Counted from the stretch's first letter, positions 1-8,735 are shown. The stretch is DNA of 18,896 nucleotides from Flavobacteriaceae bacterium (GCA_947377425.1 CANCFZ010000021.1:1-18896); one strand, 5' to 3'. Program-made: numbers and translations. Notes: a model not told the origin generated them from the sequence alone.

Positions 1-815
1 ATGCTTTTTAGATTGTCTTTTTTAGAAACTAAAGTGGTAAACCAAAATACTTGCAACGGATATTTTACACTTTCATAAATCATTTGGGTGATGAAACCAA
101 ATTCGCCACCTTCGCACCATAATTCGGTATTTTGACCTCCAAAATTTAAGATAGGATTTTTGGTTCTAGTATTTTCTAAATTGTTTACTTTTCTAATAGT
201 TGCTTTGGTTGCTTCGTCTTGAGATGCGTGAAATGGTGGATTGCAAATGGTGAACGCAAATTTATCTTCGGGTAAAATGATGTTTTTGAAAATAAATCTC
301 GGTTCTGTTTGCAATTGAAGACTAATAACATCAATCAATTTAGGATTTTCAGTTATTATTTTCTTGCAATTTTGGATGGCATTTTCGTCAATATCGGTTC
401 CAACGAAGCTCCAATTGTAGGCATGATTTCCAATTATTGGATAAATACAATTGGCTCCGATTCCAACATCTAAACCAATTACGTTTTCATCAGTTGGAAT
501 AATTCCGTTGTTAGAATCGGCTAATAAATCTGCTATGTAGTGAATATAATCAGCACGTCCAGGAATTGGCGGACATAAATAATTGTTAGGAATATCCCAA
601 TTCTGAATATCATAATCTGAAATTAATAGCGCATTATTTAATGCTTTTACGGCACTAGGATTTGCAAAATCAATTGTTTCAATTTCGTGCTCGTTTACAA
701 AAATAAAAGATTTTAATTCGGGAAAACTGATAATTAATTTATCAAAATCGTATCTAAATCTATGTTGATTTCTAGGATGTAAAGTAGTTTTTTCGGTGTT
801 CTTTTTATTCTTCAT
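1..815 (-). CDS. rlmF: 23S rRNA (adenine-N6)-methyltransferase RlmF, 3' end outside window
   Basis: This enzyme uses S-adenosylmethionine to methylate N6 of an adenine in 23S rRNA (A1618 in E. coli numbering). The window holds 271 codons from the start; the family is about 300 residues, so roughly the last 30 are missing at the left edge. Seen in the translation: the N-terminal LHPRNQHR signature (residues 12-19), a CPPIPGRADYIHYIADLL block, the SAM-binding glycine motif GLDVGIGAN (114-122), and the catalytic NPPF motif of N6-adenine methylases (192-195) followed by HAS. The start is the ATG at 813-815; the nearest upstream ATG (821-823) is in another frame and soon meets a stop. It lies 53 bases after thiN on the same strand and may be cotranscribed with it. 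The identity is firm from several family-specific motifs. Confidence 0.93.
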   Translation of the reverse strand, partial: MKNKKNTEKTTLHPRNQHRFRYDFDKLIISFPELKSFIFVNEHEIETIDFANPSAVKALNNALLISDYDIQNWDIPNNYLCPPIPGRADYIHYIADLLADSNNGIIPTDENVIGLDVGIGANCIYPIIGNHAYNWSFVGTDIDENAIQNCKKIITENPKLIDVISLQLQTEPRFIFKNIILPEDKFAFTICNPPFHASQDEATKATIRKVNNLENTRTKNPILNFGGQNTELWCEGGEFGFITQMIYESVKYPLQVFWFTTLVSKKDNLKS

Positions 816-868
816 GTATTCATTTCTCAATATCAAATATATGAAAACGAACCAACATACCAAAAGTT

Positions 869-1531
869 TTAATCAAAACATTCCATCATCAATAAATCGC
901 CTTCTAAATGTTCGATTTTTACAATTCCATCTTGAGCAACATGATTACTGCTTCCAGTGCGATATCCAATTGTTAGTTCTTCATTTTTTAATGGATAGAA
1001 TAAATTTTGAGTGGTGATTCCGCTAACTTTTCCGATTGGAATTAATGAAATTGGAGTAGATTTAGTATACCATTTTTCAAATTTATTGGGTAATAAAAAT
1101 ATTTTGGAATGGTCGTCAAGAATTACAATTTTAAGTTTATCACGATAACTTACGATGTTAGTAATATTTGTGATTGTATGATCAGCACGTTTTCCTGTTG
1201 CCCAAACTACATTTACTGCTTTATGACCTTTTTCAATTAAATAATCGAATGCCTTTTCTAAATCGGTTTTGTCTTGATTTGGCGTGTATACAATCTCTAA
1301 TGGAAACTGTTTTTCTTTGTAAATTTCGGGATTGAAATCGTCGTCGAAATCACCTAATAAAACATCGATTTTGATGTCTAATTGCAATACTCGTTCGATG
1401 GCATTGTCTAAAACTACCACAATTGGCGACCATTCTAGCAATTGTCCTAATAATTCAAAACTGCATGAAGCACCATTTGCAATTATTAATGCAGGTTCTT
1501 GGTCGTCGCGAACAATATGATGTGATGACAT
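869..1531 (-). CDS. thiN: Thiamine pyrophosphokinase
   Basis: Transfers pyrophosphate from ATP to thiamine to give thiamine diphosphate, in the cytosol. At 220 aa it has normal family length. Visible motifs, in order: an N-terminal nucleotide-binding strand with LIIANGAS (15-22), the acidic GDFDD loop (60-64) that binds Mg and ATP, QDKTD (86-90), GKRADHTITN (113-122), and the C-terminal RTGSSNHV (191-198) that belongs to the thiamine-binding subdomain. The start is the ATG at 1529-1531. A -7 box TACTTTTG lies about 50 bases upstream. I see no TPP riboswitch signature in the 100-base leader, so control by thiamine is not indicated. It sits between a DUF4249 lipoprotein gene and rlmF. In Bacteroidota thiN is sometimes next to transport genes, but a functional link here is not shown. 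Confidence 0.93.
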   Translation of the reverse strand: MSSHHIVRDDQEPALIIANGASCSFELLGQLLEWSPIVVVLDNAIERVLQLDIKIDVLLGDFDDDFNPEIYKEKQFPLEIVYTPNQDKTDLEKAFDYLIEKGHKAVNVVWATGKRADHTITNITNIVSYRDKLKIVILDDHSKIFLLPNKFEKWYTKSTPISLIPIGKVSGITTQNLFYPLKNEELTIGYRTGSSNHVAQDGIVKIEHLEGDLLMMECFD

Positions 1532-1556
1532 TTTTGAGTACGAGGTTAGGAGTTGA

Positions 1557-1613
1557 AAGTACGAAGTTTGTTCTGTTTGTCAAAAGTAACAATTTATTTA
1601 AAACTTCGTACTT
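1557..1613. repeat. Heptamer-based inverted repeat between DUF4249 gene and thiN
   Basis: A perfect 13-bp inverted repeat: AAGTACGAAGTTT at 1557-1569 and AAACTTCGTACTT at 1601-1613, with a 31-base loop. The right arm runs on as three tandem heptamers (CTTCGTA, CTTCGTA, TTTCGTA, 1604-1624). The left arm is flanked by a related GAGTACGAGGTT at 1536-1547. There is no T-tract after the stem on the minus strand, so it is not a classical intrinsic terminator. It looks like a short palindromic intergenic element. Confidence 0.7.
1581..1588 (-). promoter_or_regulatory. Candidate -7 box for thiN
   Basis: TACTTTTG on the minus strand matches the Bacteroidota -7 consensus TAnnTTTG, 50 bases upstream of the thiN start. 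It falls inside the loop of the surrounding inverted repeat. No TTG is found 17-23 bases upstream, so the call is weak. Confidence 0.35.
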
Positions 1614-1631
1614 CGTATTTCGTACCTTATT

Positions 1632-2453
1632 TTATTGAACTATATAATTTCGAGTATCAATTTCTGATAAATGAAAATAGCCTAATGGATACTCATTTTC
1701 ATTGGTTTGATTGATGATATTTCCGCGTAATGTTGCTGGTGGAGTTGAAAATGGACTTCCGCCGCCACTTCCAGCAATGTTCAATAACTTATTCATGTAA
1801 TTATAATATTTTGTTGAAATACCTTCTAAGCTGAAAAATAATTGATTTCCTACTTTCAATTTGTCGTTAGAATAAAACCCAAACATCTGATTTCCTTGAA
1901 AAAATTCATCTTTTAAAACACCATATTCTGGAATTACTTTTGTTGAATTTTTAACTCCAATTAAATAATTATTGTCTTCGGAACCATTGTCTTGATAGAA
2001 AAATTTTACTTGAATTTCGTCACCACCAAATCCTTGAACGGTAGTTTGTTCAATGGTATCAATAGTTGGAGTTGCCAATAGTTTTTCGGTAGATTTGTAA
2101 GTTTGACCATTGTAAATCACTGTCAACATATAATTGTGATTGATAACAGGAACAAACGAATTGCAAACATATTCACCAGTATTTGGAGTTTCATTAAATG
2201 GATAAACAACTGCTAAAAGACTAGATAAGTCTATGATGTAAACTGTTGCACCTGAAACCGTTGGAATAACATTGCCGTAATAATCAGTTGTCGTGGTAAG
2301 TTTTATCGTTTGATCGCTTCCTGAAGTTCCTTTTTGCCATAAAATAGTGGCGTCAATAACTAATTTTGGATTGGCAGTGTCAAGAGCTATATTGACTTTG
2401 TCTTCACAACTAATTAATAGTAAAATTGCTAAAAGTGATATTATTTTTTTCAT
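1632..2453 (-). CDS. DUF4249-type outer-membrane lipoprotein, partner of TonB receptor
   Basis: A 273-aa lipoprotein. The start chosen is the ATG at 2451-2453, which gives a clean lipoprotein signal ending LLISC with Cys16 as the lipidated residue. A longer frame reaching into the receptor gene would bury this signal and was rejected. The residues after the Cys are E-D-K; acidic residues here are typical of the surface-export signal of Bacteroidota lipoproteins, so the protein is probably exposed on the outer membrane. The body (LVIDATILWQKG near the N-terminus, GATVYIIDLSS, YNGQTYKST) resembles DUF4249 proteins, which are usually encoded directly after TonB-dependent receptors with an N-terminal carboxypeptidase-like domain. 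The gene begins only 4 bases after the receptor stop, indicating cotranscription and probably coupled translation. The ligand is unknown. Confidence 0.8.
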   Translation of the reverse strand: MKKIISLLAILLLISCEDKVNIALDTANPKLVIDATILWQKGTSGSDQTIKLTTTTDYYGNVIPTVSGATVYIIDLSSLLAVVYPFNETPNTGEYVCNSFVPVINHNYMLTVIYNGQTYKSTEKLLATPTIDTIEQTTVQGFGGDEIQVKFFYQDNGSEDNNYLIGVKNSTKVIPEYGVLKDEFFQGNQMFGFYSNDKLKVGNQLFFSLEGISTKYYNYMNKLLNIAGSGGGSPFSTPPATLRGNIINQTNENEYPLGYFHLSEIDTRNYIVQ

Positions 2454-2457
2454 TGTA

Positions 2458-4830
2458 TTAGAATTTAAAATTATAAGAAACCGCAGGAACCATTCCGAAA
2501 ATCGACAATCGAATGGCTTCATTATTTCCAGAATCTTGATTTTGACGGAAGCTTATGGAAGCTGCATTTTTTCGTCCGTAAAGATTGTAAACACTAAAAA
2601 CCCATTCGCCTTTCCACTTTTTATTAGCGTTGTGTTTTGGTGTTAAAGTTGCTGAAACATCTAAATGATGGTACAACGTCAAATTGTTTTCATTTCGTAA
2701 TCCATAACTTGGAACTGTAATTCCCTGATACGTATATTGTCCGTTTGGATAAGTTACAGGCTGTCCTGTTTGGAGCACAAAATTGGCACCGAAGTTCCAT
2801 TTTTTATTGAATTTGTAAGAACTTGTAATGGCTAAATTGTGCATTTTATCATAGGCAGATTTGTACCAATCACCATTGTTGATTCCAGTTTCATTGGCTG
2901 TTCTTCCTGTAGTTCTTTGTTCTGAACGTGAAAGTGTGTAAGCAATCCAACCGCTGAATTTACCAGTATTTTTTCGGAGCATAAATTCCAAACCATACGA
3001 ACGCATTTCGCCATTTAAAATTACTTGTTCGATGGCTTCGTTGGCAATCAAATCGGCACCATCAATATAATCCATTCGATTTTTTATTTTTTTGTAGAAA
3101 CTTTCTACTTCCAAAGAATATTTATCCTCTTTAAAATTAGCAAAATATCCTACAGCAAATTGGTCGGCAATTTGAGGTTTGATGTAATTGTCACTTGGTG
3201 TCCAAACGTCCAATGGAGTTGGAGAAGCTGTGTTAGAAATTAATTGTAAGTACTGCACCATTCTGTTGTAACTCACTTTAATTGATTTGTTTTCGTTCAA
3301 TTCATAAGCTGCAGAAAAACGTGGTTCGAAGTTATTGAAATTGGCAATGGTTTTGTTTCTTCCAAAATATTCGGTACCAATTGGAGTTGCTTTTTCGTAA
3401 ATTTTCAAATCATTATCAAAAGTTACAGGTTGATTATTGGCATATAAATTTACGGTTGAATTTCCTAAACGATAAAACATACTGTAGCGTAAACCATATT
3501 CTACGTTGATTTTATCGGTTATTTTTTGTTCGGCATCTATGTATAACGCAGGTTCAAAAGCATATTTTTTTTCTAATTGTTTGAAGTTGATACTAGAATC
3601 GTCTCGACTTGGTTCAATAGTTCCTGGATTGAAATTGTAGTAAATGGCATTTGCACCATAATTCAATTTGATTTTATCTGATAAATAATATTTGAAATCG
3701 TATTTAAGATTGTAATTTTTAATTCCAGAATTCCAATTAAAACCAACAAAGTCAAGATTTAATCCGTAATAATAATCGCTGTAAATCATTGATAAATTAG
3801 AAAATAATTTATCTGAATACAAATGATTCCATCGCAAGTTTAAAGTTGAATTTCCGTAAGTATTTGTAAAACTTTGGTTGATTGAAAACACATCACGTCC
3901 GAAATATCCTGAAAGAAATAAGCTATTATTTTTATTGAGTTTGTAATTCAATTTGGTATTCAAATCATAAAAATAAGCAGAATTTTTATTGTTGGATAAT
4001 TTCAAAAAAAGATGCGCATACGAAGCACGACCTCCAACTAGAAACGAACCTTTGTCTTTAACAATGGGACCTTCAGCAAGTAATCTGCTGGAAATTAAAC
4101 CGATGCCTCCATTCAAATGGAAGTCCTTGCTGTTTCCGTCTTTTTGATAAATGTCTAATACAGAAGATGCTCTTCCTCCAAATCTTGCTGGAATTCCGCC
4201 TTTATATAATTTTAAATCCTTAATTGCATCTGGATTGAAAACCGAAAAGAAACCAAATAAATGCGATGAATTAAAAATTGTTGCTTCGTCTAACAGAATC
4301 AAATTTTGATCGGCACCACCGCCACGGACGTTAAAACCAGATTGTCCTTCGCCAGCATTGGTAACGCCTGGAAGAAACAAAATCGATTTAATAATGTCAA
4401 CTTCTCCAAGAACAACTGGCATTTGTTTTATTGTTGCAATTGACAATTTGTTGACACTCATTTCGGGTTTTCTAGTATTGGTTTTATTTTTCTCAGAAAT
4501 CACCACTTCTTGGAGTATTTCACCCGATTCAATTAGATTGTAATTTTTTTTGAGGTTTTGATTTAACACTATTTTTTCACTAATTGTCTCGTAACTTACG
4601 TAGCTAATGTTTATATCGTAATCACCTTTTGGTAACGTTAACGAATAAAATCCGTACTCGTTAGTGATAGTAAAAATTTTAGTTCCTTTAACTACGACAT
4701 TCACTCCAATTAGGGTTTCGTTGTTTTTTTTATCAGAAATTGTTCCACTTAGTGTGAATTTTTCCTGCGAAAATCCTAAACTCGAAATTAATAAAAAGAG
4801 AAAAAAGATTTGAAATTTATTAAACTGCAT
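2458..4830 (-). CDS. TonB-dependent receptor with N-terminal carboxypeptidase-like regulatory domain
   Basis: A 790-aa outer-membrane active-transport receptor. Residues 1-21 form a signal peptide ending GFS|Q. Residues 24-100 form the beta-sandwich carboxypeptidase-D-like domain (LSGTISDKKNNETLIGVNVV, YGFYSLTLPKGDY) usual in Bacteroidota receptors. Residues about 126-236 are the plug, with FNVRGGGADQNLILLDEATI (166-185) and KGGIPARFGGRASSVLDI. The rest, to residue 790, is the 22-strand barrel, rich in alternating aromatic residues and ending in a C-terminal Phe as expected for BAM-dependent insertion. Length is at the short end of the family and the gene looks intact. There is no downstream SusD gene; the partner is the DUF4249 lipoprotein 4 bases away, so this belongs to the non-SusD class. 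Substrate cannot be read from sequence. Upstream, CAAATTTG at 4850-4857 is an imperfect -7 box. Confidence 0.92.
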   Translation of the reverse strand: MQFNKFQIFFLFLLISSLGFSQEKFTLSGTISDKKNNETLIGVNVVVKGTKIFTITNEYGFYSLTLPKGDYDINISYVSYETISEKIVLNQNLKKNYNLIESGEILQEVVISEKNKTNTRKPEMSVNKLSIATIKQMPVVLGEVDIIKSILFLPGVTNAGEGQSGFNVRGGGADQNLILLDEATIFNSSHLFGFFSVFNPDAIKDLKLYKGGIPARFGGRASSVLDIYQKDGNSKDFHLNGGIGLISSRLLAEGPIVKDKGSFLVGGRASYAHLFLKLSNNKNSAYFYDLNTKLNYKLNKNNSLFLSGYFGRDVFSINQSFTNTYGNSTLNLRWNHLYSDKLFSNLSMIYSDYYYGLNLDFVGFNWNSGIKNYNLKYDFKYYLSDKIKLNYGANAIYYNFNPGTIEPSRDDSSINFKQLEKKYAFEPALYIDAEQKITDKINVEYGLRYSMFYRLGNSTVNLYANNQPVTFDNDLKIYEKATPIGTEYFGRNKTIANFNNFEPRFSAAYELNENKSIKVSYNRMVQYLQLISNTASPTPLDVWTPSDNYIKPQIADQFAVGYFANFKEDKYSLEVESFYKKIKNRMDYIDGADLIANEAIEQVILNGEMRSYGLEFMLRKNTGKFSGWIAYTLSRSEQRTTGRTANETGINNGDWYKSAYDKMHNLAITSSYKFNKKWNFGANFVLQTGQPVTYPNGQYTYQGITVPSYGLRNENNLTLYHHLDVSATLTPKHNANKKWKGEWVFSVYNLYGRKNAASISFRQNQDSGNNEAIRLSIFGMVPAVSYNFKF

Positions 4831-4918
4831 ATTGTTTTATTTTATTACGCAAATTTGACGATTTATACTCATTATTGTTATAGAACGAATGTTAATGTAT
4901 GGTTAATAATTAGATAAT

Positions 4919-4926
4919 TATATTTG
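4919..4926 (+). promoter_or_regulatory. -7 box for the secreted protein gene at 4957
   Basis: TATATTTG matches TAnnTTTG exactly. No TTG is seen at the right distance upstream. If real, transcription starts near 4932, which rules out a TTG start at 4924 (it would lie inside the box) and supports initiation at 4948 or 4957. Confidence 0.45.
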
Positions 4927-4956
4927 TTTTTTGAATACATTTACGCAATGTTTTTT

Positions 4957-5670
4957 ATGAAAAAGTTAATTTTTTTAGTATTCTTTTTTCTAATTTGTTT
5001 TTCTTTTAATGTTCAAGCACAGTTTGAAGCATCTAAAAGAAAAGTGAATATAAGTGCGATGCCCAACAAAGTTCAAAAGAAAAAAGCTGCTATACCACAA
5101 AATAATCCAAGTGTTTTTTCGCCATCTATAAAATTTGAAAGTAAATTTTTTAAAAATCCGGATGATAAGTTTTTAAAAGGTTTGCCTGAAATACCGAAAG
5201 TAGGTGAGATTCAAAATTTGAAAACTTATCCATTAATAAATCCTTCTCAGGATTATACTGATAAATTGAATGATCAACTCAAAGAAGATGGTATTCGACC
5301 TGAATTATATAATAGAGATGTTGATTTAGGAAACTTCATAGTTTATACTCAAGAGATTAGTGTAGGTTGTAGAGATTATAGCTTGGTAGATGGAGATTTA
5401 ATTAGAATTTGGTTAAATGGAGAAATTATAAGTTATCAAATTTATTTAGAAGCAAAATTTAAAACTATTTCTATTCATCTAAAAAAAGGTGTAAATATTC
5501 TTCAAATAGAGGCTTTAAATTATGGTGAATCCAGTCCAAATACAGGACAGTTTAATTTTTTTGATGGGAATAACGAACTTATGACGGAACAATATTGGGG
5601 ATTAGGAATAGGGTATAAGGCTGGAATATCCATTGAATATAAAGATAAAATTTTGAAAAAAACAAATTAA
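4957..5670 (+). CDS. Secreted protein of unknown function with C-terminal beta domain
   Basis: I do not recognise a named family with certainty. From the ATG at 4957 the product is 237 aa and starts with a good signal peptide (MKKLIFLVFFFLICFSFNVQ, cleavage near AQA|Q). An in-frame ATG at 4948 would add only MFF. Residues about 25-60 are basic and low in complexity (KRKVN, KVQKKKAA). The C-terminal half has a beta-rich pattern (GDLIRIWLNGEIISYQIYL, LKKGVNILQIEALNYGESSPNTGQF) seen in many unnamed secreted Bacteroidota proteins, often beside OmpA-like proteins; a carbohydrate- or ligand-binding jelly-roll fold is my inference. It converges on the OmpA-domain gene, with stop codons overlapping (5667-5670), so the two are opposed in transcription. 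It is probably periplasmic or attached to the outer membrane. Confidence 0.75.
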   Translation: MKKLIFLVFFFLICFSFNVQAQFEASKRKVNISAMPNKVQKKKAAIPQNNPSVFSPSIKFESKFFKNPDDKFLKGLPEIPKVGEIQNLKTYPLINPSQDYTDKLNDQLKEDGIRPELYNRDVDLGNFIVYTQEISVGCRDYSLVDGDLIRIWLNGEIISYQIYLEAKFKTISIHLKKGVNILQIEALNYGESSPNTGQFNFFDGNNELMTEQYWGLGIGYKAGISIEYKDKILKKTN

Positions 5671-7856
5671 AATTCATTTTCTATTTCGGCTCTGTTTTTT
5701 ATTTTTTCAATTATAAATAATTGCTTATTAGTTATTTTATTTTCTAATTTTATAAACTTTTTAGAAGAGAATAAATAGGATTCTCCATCTTCATCAAAAA
5801 TTAGCAAGGAGTTTTTTGAACTTGGATTATAAGCAAATCGTGAAGGATTATAATCCGTTCTATTGTTGTCATATCGTATAATTCCATTTACTTTACTATC
5901 AATTAAATAAATGAAATTTGGATTGATAATTTTTCCTTTTTCATCTTTATATTCTGCTAGAATTTCAATTGGATTTTGTAATCGTTGAATTTGATCACAG
6001 TTGTAAATCCCTAAATTGTTTATTTTAAATGATTGAACCAAATCGAGGGTCTTGTCATCATTTAATTGTGCTTGTCGTTGCAGTTCCATAAATTTTAGTC
6101 TTTCTTTTTCGGCTTCAATTTCCATTTCTATACATTTTTTAAAATCATCATTTTGTGTTAGATTAGTATAGCGATTTAGCATTAGTTCCCTATGAGAATC
6201 AAAATAAGTAAGCCATGTATTTTGATCCATATTCAATTCGTTTTTTGACATAATTGTTCGGCTATATTGAACAAAACACGCTATTGAATCTTTAATTTTG
6301 TCGTTTATTATTGAATTGTCATTACCTTTTTTGTAATTGCTTAAAATTTTGGTATTTTTTTCTAAATTGTTCTTTTGAGTTATTAAGTTTTTACAAATAG
6401 AATCATTTTTATTGACCTCAATTGAATTTTTATTAAGGTCAATTAATAGGTCAGAAATGTAAGTTGCTTTTTTCTTTTTTCGAATTCTTTTTTTAGTTTC
6501 AATAGAAACATTGGTTATGTAATTTTTAGAAACTGAATCTTTTAATGTAATTAAATAAGAGTCTGAATTTGATTTTTCTATTAAGCAAACTGTCCAATTT
6601 TTTGAAAAAATGGTAGTATTCAAATTTTTATTTAGACATTTCCATTTAGCTTTTGAGAATGTTTCGTTTTGAGATTTTTGGTTGTTTAATTCTGTTATTT
6701 CAAATACAATTTTGTTTTCTTTTTGTTCTAATTTATTTAGATGATAATTAATTTTATTGTTTTTTAGTTTGTTAGAAATGATTTTAATACGATTGTTATT
6801 CGATACTATTTTTTCTTTATTTTTTTGGATTGTTTGCTGAATTTTTTCAAAACTTGATGGATCAGTATAATTGGCTTGATTGAATAATGAGATTTCTCTA
6901 TTGGCATATTCAACTCCAACAGTATTTATGTAATGTAACGATTGGCAAATATTTAACGAGCATTTTGGTTCTTCTTCTTCAGGATAATAACCACATCCCA
7001 ACATCCCATTATATCTTAATCCGTTTGTATTAGTTATTTTAGCTAATTCTTTCCATTTATTAGAAATTGTGTCTAAACCATAAAAGTTAAGATTCGAAAT
7101 TGTTCCGACTAAATTAAAATCCACTTGGATATTTTTATCCTTTTTTAGAAAGATTTCTTTGCCATTTTTTAAAGCTGTTATTTTAAACATTCCACCCGAA
7201 TTGAAAAAACTATTTTTACCATTATCATCAATATCCATTGTGATTCCTGCCAGAATAAAGTCAATAGGTTTTCTGAATTCTTGATATTTGATTGTTATTT
7301 CTCCCTGAACATCTTTTCCGTTTTCATCAATAAAACTATTTTCTGGAATAATAACTTTTGTGCCGGATTTGTAGGTTAAATGTTTTTCTAATTGATTATC
7401 AAAGTTATAAACAGTAGATTTTTCTTTGAATTTATTGATAGATAGAACATCATTGAAATTAAGTGCGATTTTAACACTTACTCTTCGGTTTTTTGATTTT
7501 CCATCTTCGGTTGCATTGTCTGCAATTGGATTTTTGTAACTTTTGCCTTTTGAAGTTATATTTTTAGGAGCAAATCCTTTTTGTACAAAATAATTTGTGA
7601 TGGATTTTGCTCTATTATTAGAAAGAATTTCATTGAGTTTTATAGCTCCAGTGTTATCGGTATAGCCTGTAATTTCTATTTTACAAGATTTATAAAATAG
7701 TTTTTTCAATGCTATTATTTCATTATCCAATAACGATTTATTTTCCTTAGAAATTTCATAAGAATTTGTTTCAAAGTTTAGTTGAAATACTTTTGTAGAT
7801 TGTGCTTTTGCAAATAAAGTCAGAAATAAAAAGTAAATAGTGTAGTGTTTTTTCAT
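5667..7856 (-). CDS. OmpA-domain envelope protein with long C-terminal extension
   Basis: A 729-aa exported protein. The start is the ATG at 7854-7856 (MKKHYTIYFLFLTLFAKAQ signal peptide); a frame extension using TTG at 7877 was rejected because it would put a polar tail before the signal. Residues about 22-131 are an OmpA/MotB peptidoglycan-binding domain, unusually placed at the N-terminus: FQLNFETNSYEIS, ITGYTDNTG (62-70), LSNNRAKSITNYF, KGKSYKNPIADNATEDGKSKNRRVSVKI (interrupted motif, 103-130). After this comes a beta-rich region (GTKVIIPENSFIDENGKDV) and then a Lys/Asn-rich stretch likely to form coiled coil (about 330-400). The C-terminal part is not recognised. It probably anchors an envelope structure to peptidoglycan. 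No partner is shown, though the convergent secreted protein is a candidate by proximity. Confidence 0.8.
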   Translation of the reverse strand: MKKHYTIYFLFLTLFAKAQSTKVFQLNFETNSYEISKENKSLLDNEIIALKKLFYKSCKIEITGYTDNTGAIKLNEILSNNRAKSITNYFVQKGFAPKNITSKGKSYKNPIADNATEDGKSKNRRVSVKIALNFNDVLSINKFKEKSTVYNFDNQLEKHLTYKSGTKVIIPENSFIDENGKDVQGEITIKYQEFRKPIDFILAGITMDIDDNGKNSFFNSGGMFKITALKNGKEIFLKKDKNIQVDFNLVGTISNLNFYGLDTISNKWKELAKITNTNGLRYNGMLGCGYYPEEEEPKCSLNICQSLHYINTVGVEYANREISLFNQANYTDPSSFEKIQQTIQKNKEKIVSNNNRIKIISNKLKNNKINYHLNKLEQKENKIVFEITELNNQKSQNETFSKAKWKCLNKNLNTTIFSKNWTVCLIEKSNSDSYLITLKDSVSKNYITNVSIETKKRIRKKKKATYISDLLIDLNKNSIEVNKNDSICKNLITQKNNLEKNTKILSNYKKGNDNSIINDKIKDSIACFVQYSRTIMSKNELNMDQNTWLTYFDSHRELMLNRYTNLTQNDDFKKCIEMEIEAEKERLKFMELQRQAQLNDDKTLDLVQSFKINNLGIYNCDQIQRLQNPIEILAEYKDEKGKIINPNFIYLIDSKVNGIIRYDNNRTDYNPSRFAYNPSSKNSLLIFDEDGESYLFSSKKFIKLENKITNKQLFIIEKIKNRAEIENEF

Positions 7857-7941
7857 AATCAATTTTATTAGTACCAATAGATTTTATGCATTTGTATAAT
7901 TATATGATGACTAAAAAAATGAAAAGGTTGGTAGTGGAGCA

Positions 7942-7979
7942 AAAAAAAGCCTCGAAAAATTAATTTCGAGGCTTTTTTT
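7942..7979. terminator. Bidirectional intrinsic terminator after the 7992-8735 gene
   Basis: A 16-bp perfect stem: seven A, GCCTCGAAA (7942-7957), a six-base loop AATTAA, then TTTCGAGGC and seven T (7964-7979). It gives a T-tract on both strands. It starts 12 bases after the stop codon of the minus-strand gene ending at 7992, so it terminates the icd-side transcript. It also insulates the OmpA-domain gene to the left. Confidence 0.92.
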
Positions 7980-7991
7980 GATTGAATCAGA

Positions 7992-8735
7992 TTATAATTT
8001 TGCGTCCGATTTTTTGATAATTTTTGCAATTCTCTTTTGTAAATCTCCCATCAATTCTTCAAGAGCACTATCACACATCGGAAGTAATTTTTCGGGTTTA
8101 ATAACAGGAACGCCACCAACCATTACGCTAGTTTTTTTAGAATTTTCTCCTTCTGAAAAAGCAAAAACTTTTTCTCCAGTTTTGTTGTATAAAGCAATTC
8201 TTGTAGTTGCTCTCATTTTTATAGTCATCGTTTTTCCTATACCAAATCCTTGTACTAGGCCAAAATCTATATAAACAAAAAGCACACCATCAACTTTATC
8301 AGCTAAAGCTTTTGCAATACCTTCTTCATTGTATTTTCCCATGAAACCTTCATAAACATATTTGTAATTGTTGTAAACCAAATAGTTTTTTGCATCATAT
8401 TTGTTTAATTCATACTTTGGGGTGAATGAAATGTAATTAGGGTTAGAAAGTACTTCTTTTTCTGGTACCAATTCAAATGGAAATTCTTTACTATAATCAT
8501 TAAAGAAATTAGAATGATATTTTTCTAAAAGTGGACTTAAATTAAAGTCTGGATCATCTCTTAGATTCATTACGTCTTTTAGAATGAAATCATAACCAGC
8601 TCCAAGTCCGTCAAAAGAGATCATTTTATTAGCATAGAATGTTACTACTGCAACTTTTTTCTTTTGAGCAAAAGAAGTTATTGAAATCATTACTACTAAT
8701 AGTAGTAGCATTTTTTTTAAATTTTTCATTTTCAT
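7992..8735 (-). CDS. Exported protein of unknown function downstream of icd
   Basis: 247 aa, not recognised as a named family. It has a signal peptide (MKNLKKMLLLLVVMISITSFAQ; the ORF starts two codons earlier with MK). The mature part begins KKKVAVVTFYANKM, a beta strand reminiscent of the CsgG/TolB-N type of envelope protein, but this is only a pattern-level resemblance. Other blocks are ADKVDGVLFVYIDFGLVQG (about 143-161) and TMTIKMRATTRIALYNKTGEKVFAFSEGE, which look like a central beta sheet. No lipobox Cys follows the signal, so a soluble periplasmic protein is likeliest. The gene begins 29 bases after the icd stop and ends at a strong terminator, so it probably shares the icd transcript. 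A functional link to isocitrate dehydrogenase is not implied by the sequence. Confidence 0.8.
   Translation of the reverse strand: MKMKNLKKMLLLLVVMISITSFAQKKKVAVVTFYANKMISFDGLGAGYDFILKDVMNLRDDPDFNLSPLLEKYHSNFFNDYSKEFPFELVPEKEVLSNPNYISFTPKYELNKYDAKNYLVYNNYKYVYEGFMGKYNEEGIAKALADKVDGVLFVYIDFGLVQGFGIGKTMTIKMRATTRIALYNKTGEKVFAFSEGENSKKTSVMVGGVPVIKPEKLLPMCDSALEELMGDLQKRIAKIIKKSDAKL

Noticed and set aside
1532..1631. TPP riboswitch before thiN
   Set aside because: I see none of the conserved thi-box elements; the leader is occupied by a heptamer repeat.
2454..2522. Extended start of the DUF4249 lipoprotein inside the receptor gene
   Set aside because: It would place 23 residues before the lipoprotein signal; the ATG at 2453 lies 4 bases after the receptor stop and gives a proper lipobox.
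7904..7963. Short plus-strand frame MMTKKMKRLVVEQKKASKN
   Set aside because: It ends inside the terminator stem, is only 19 codons long and has no signal of coding character.
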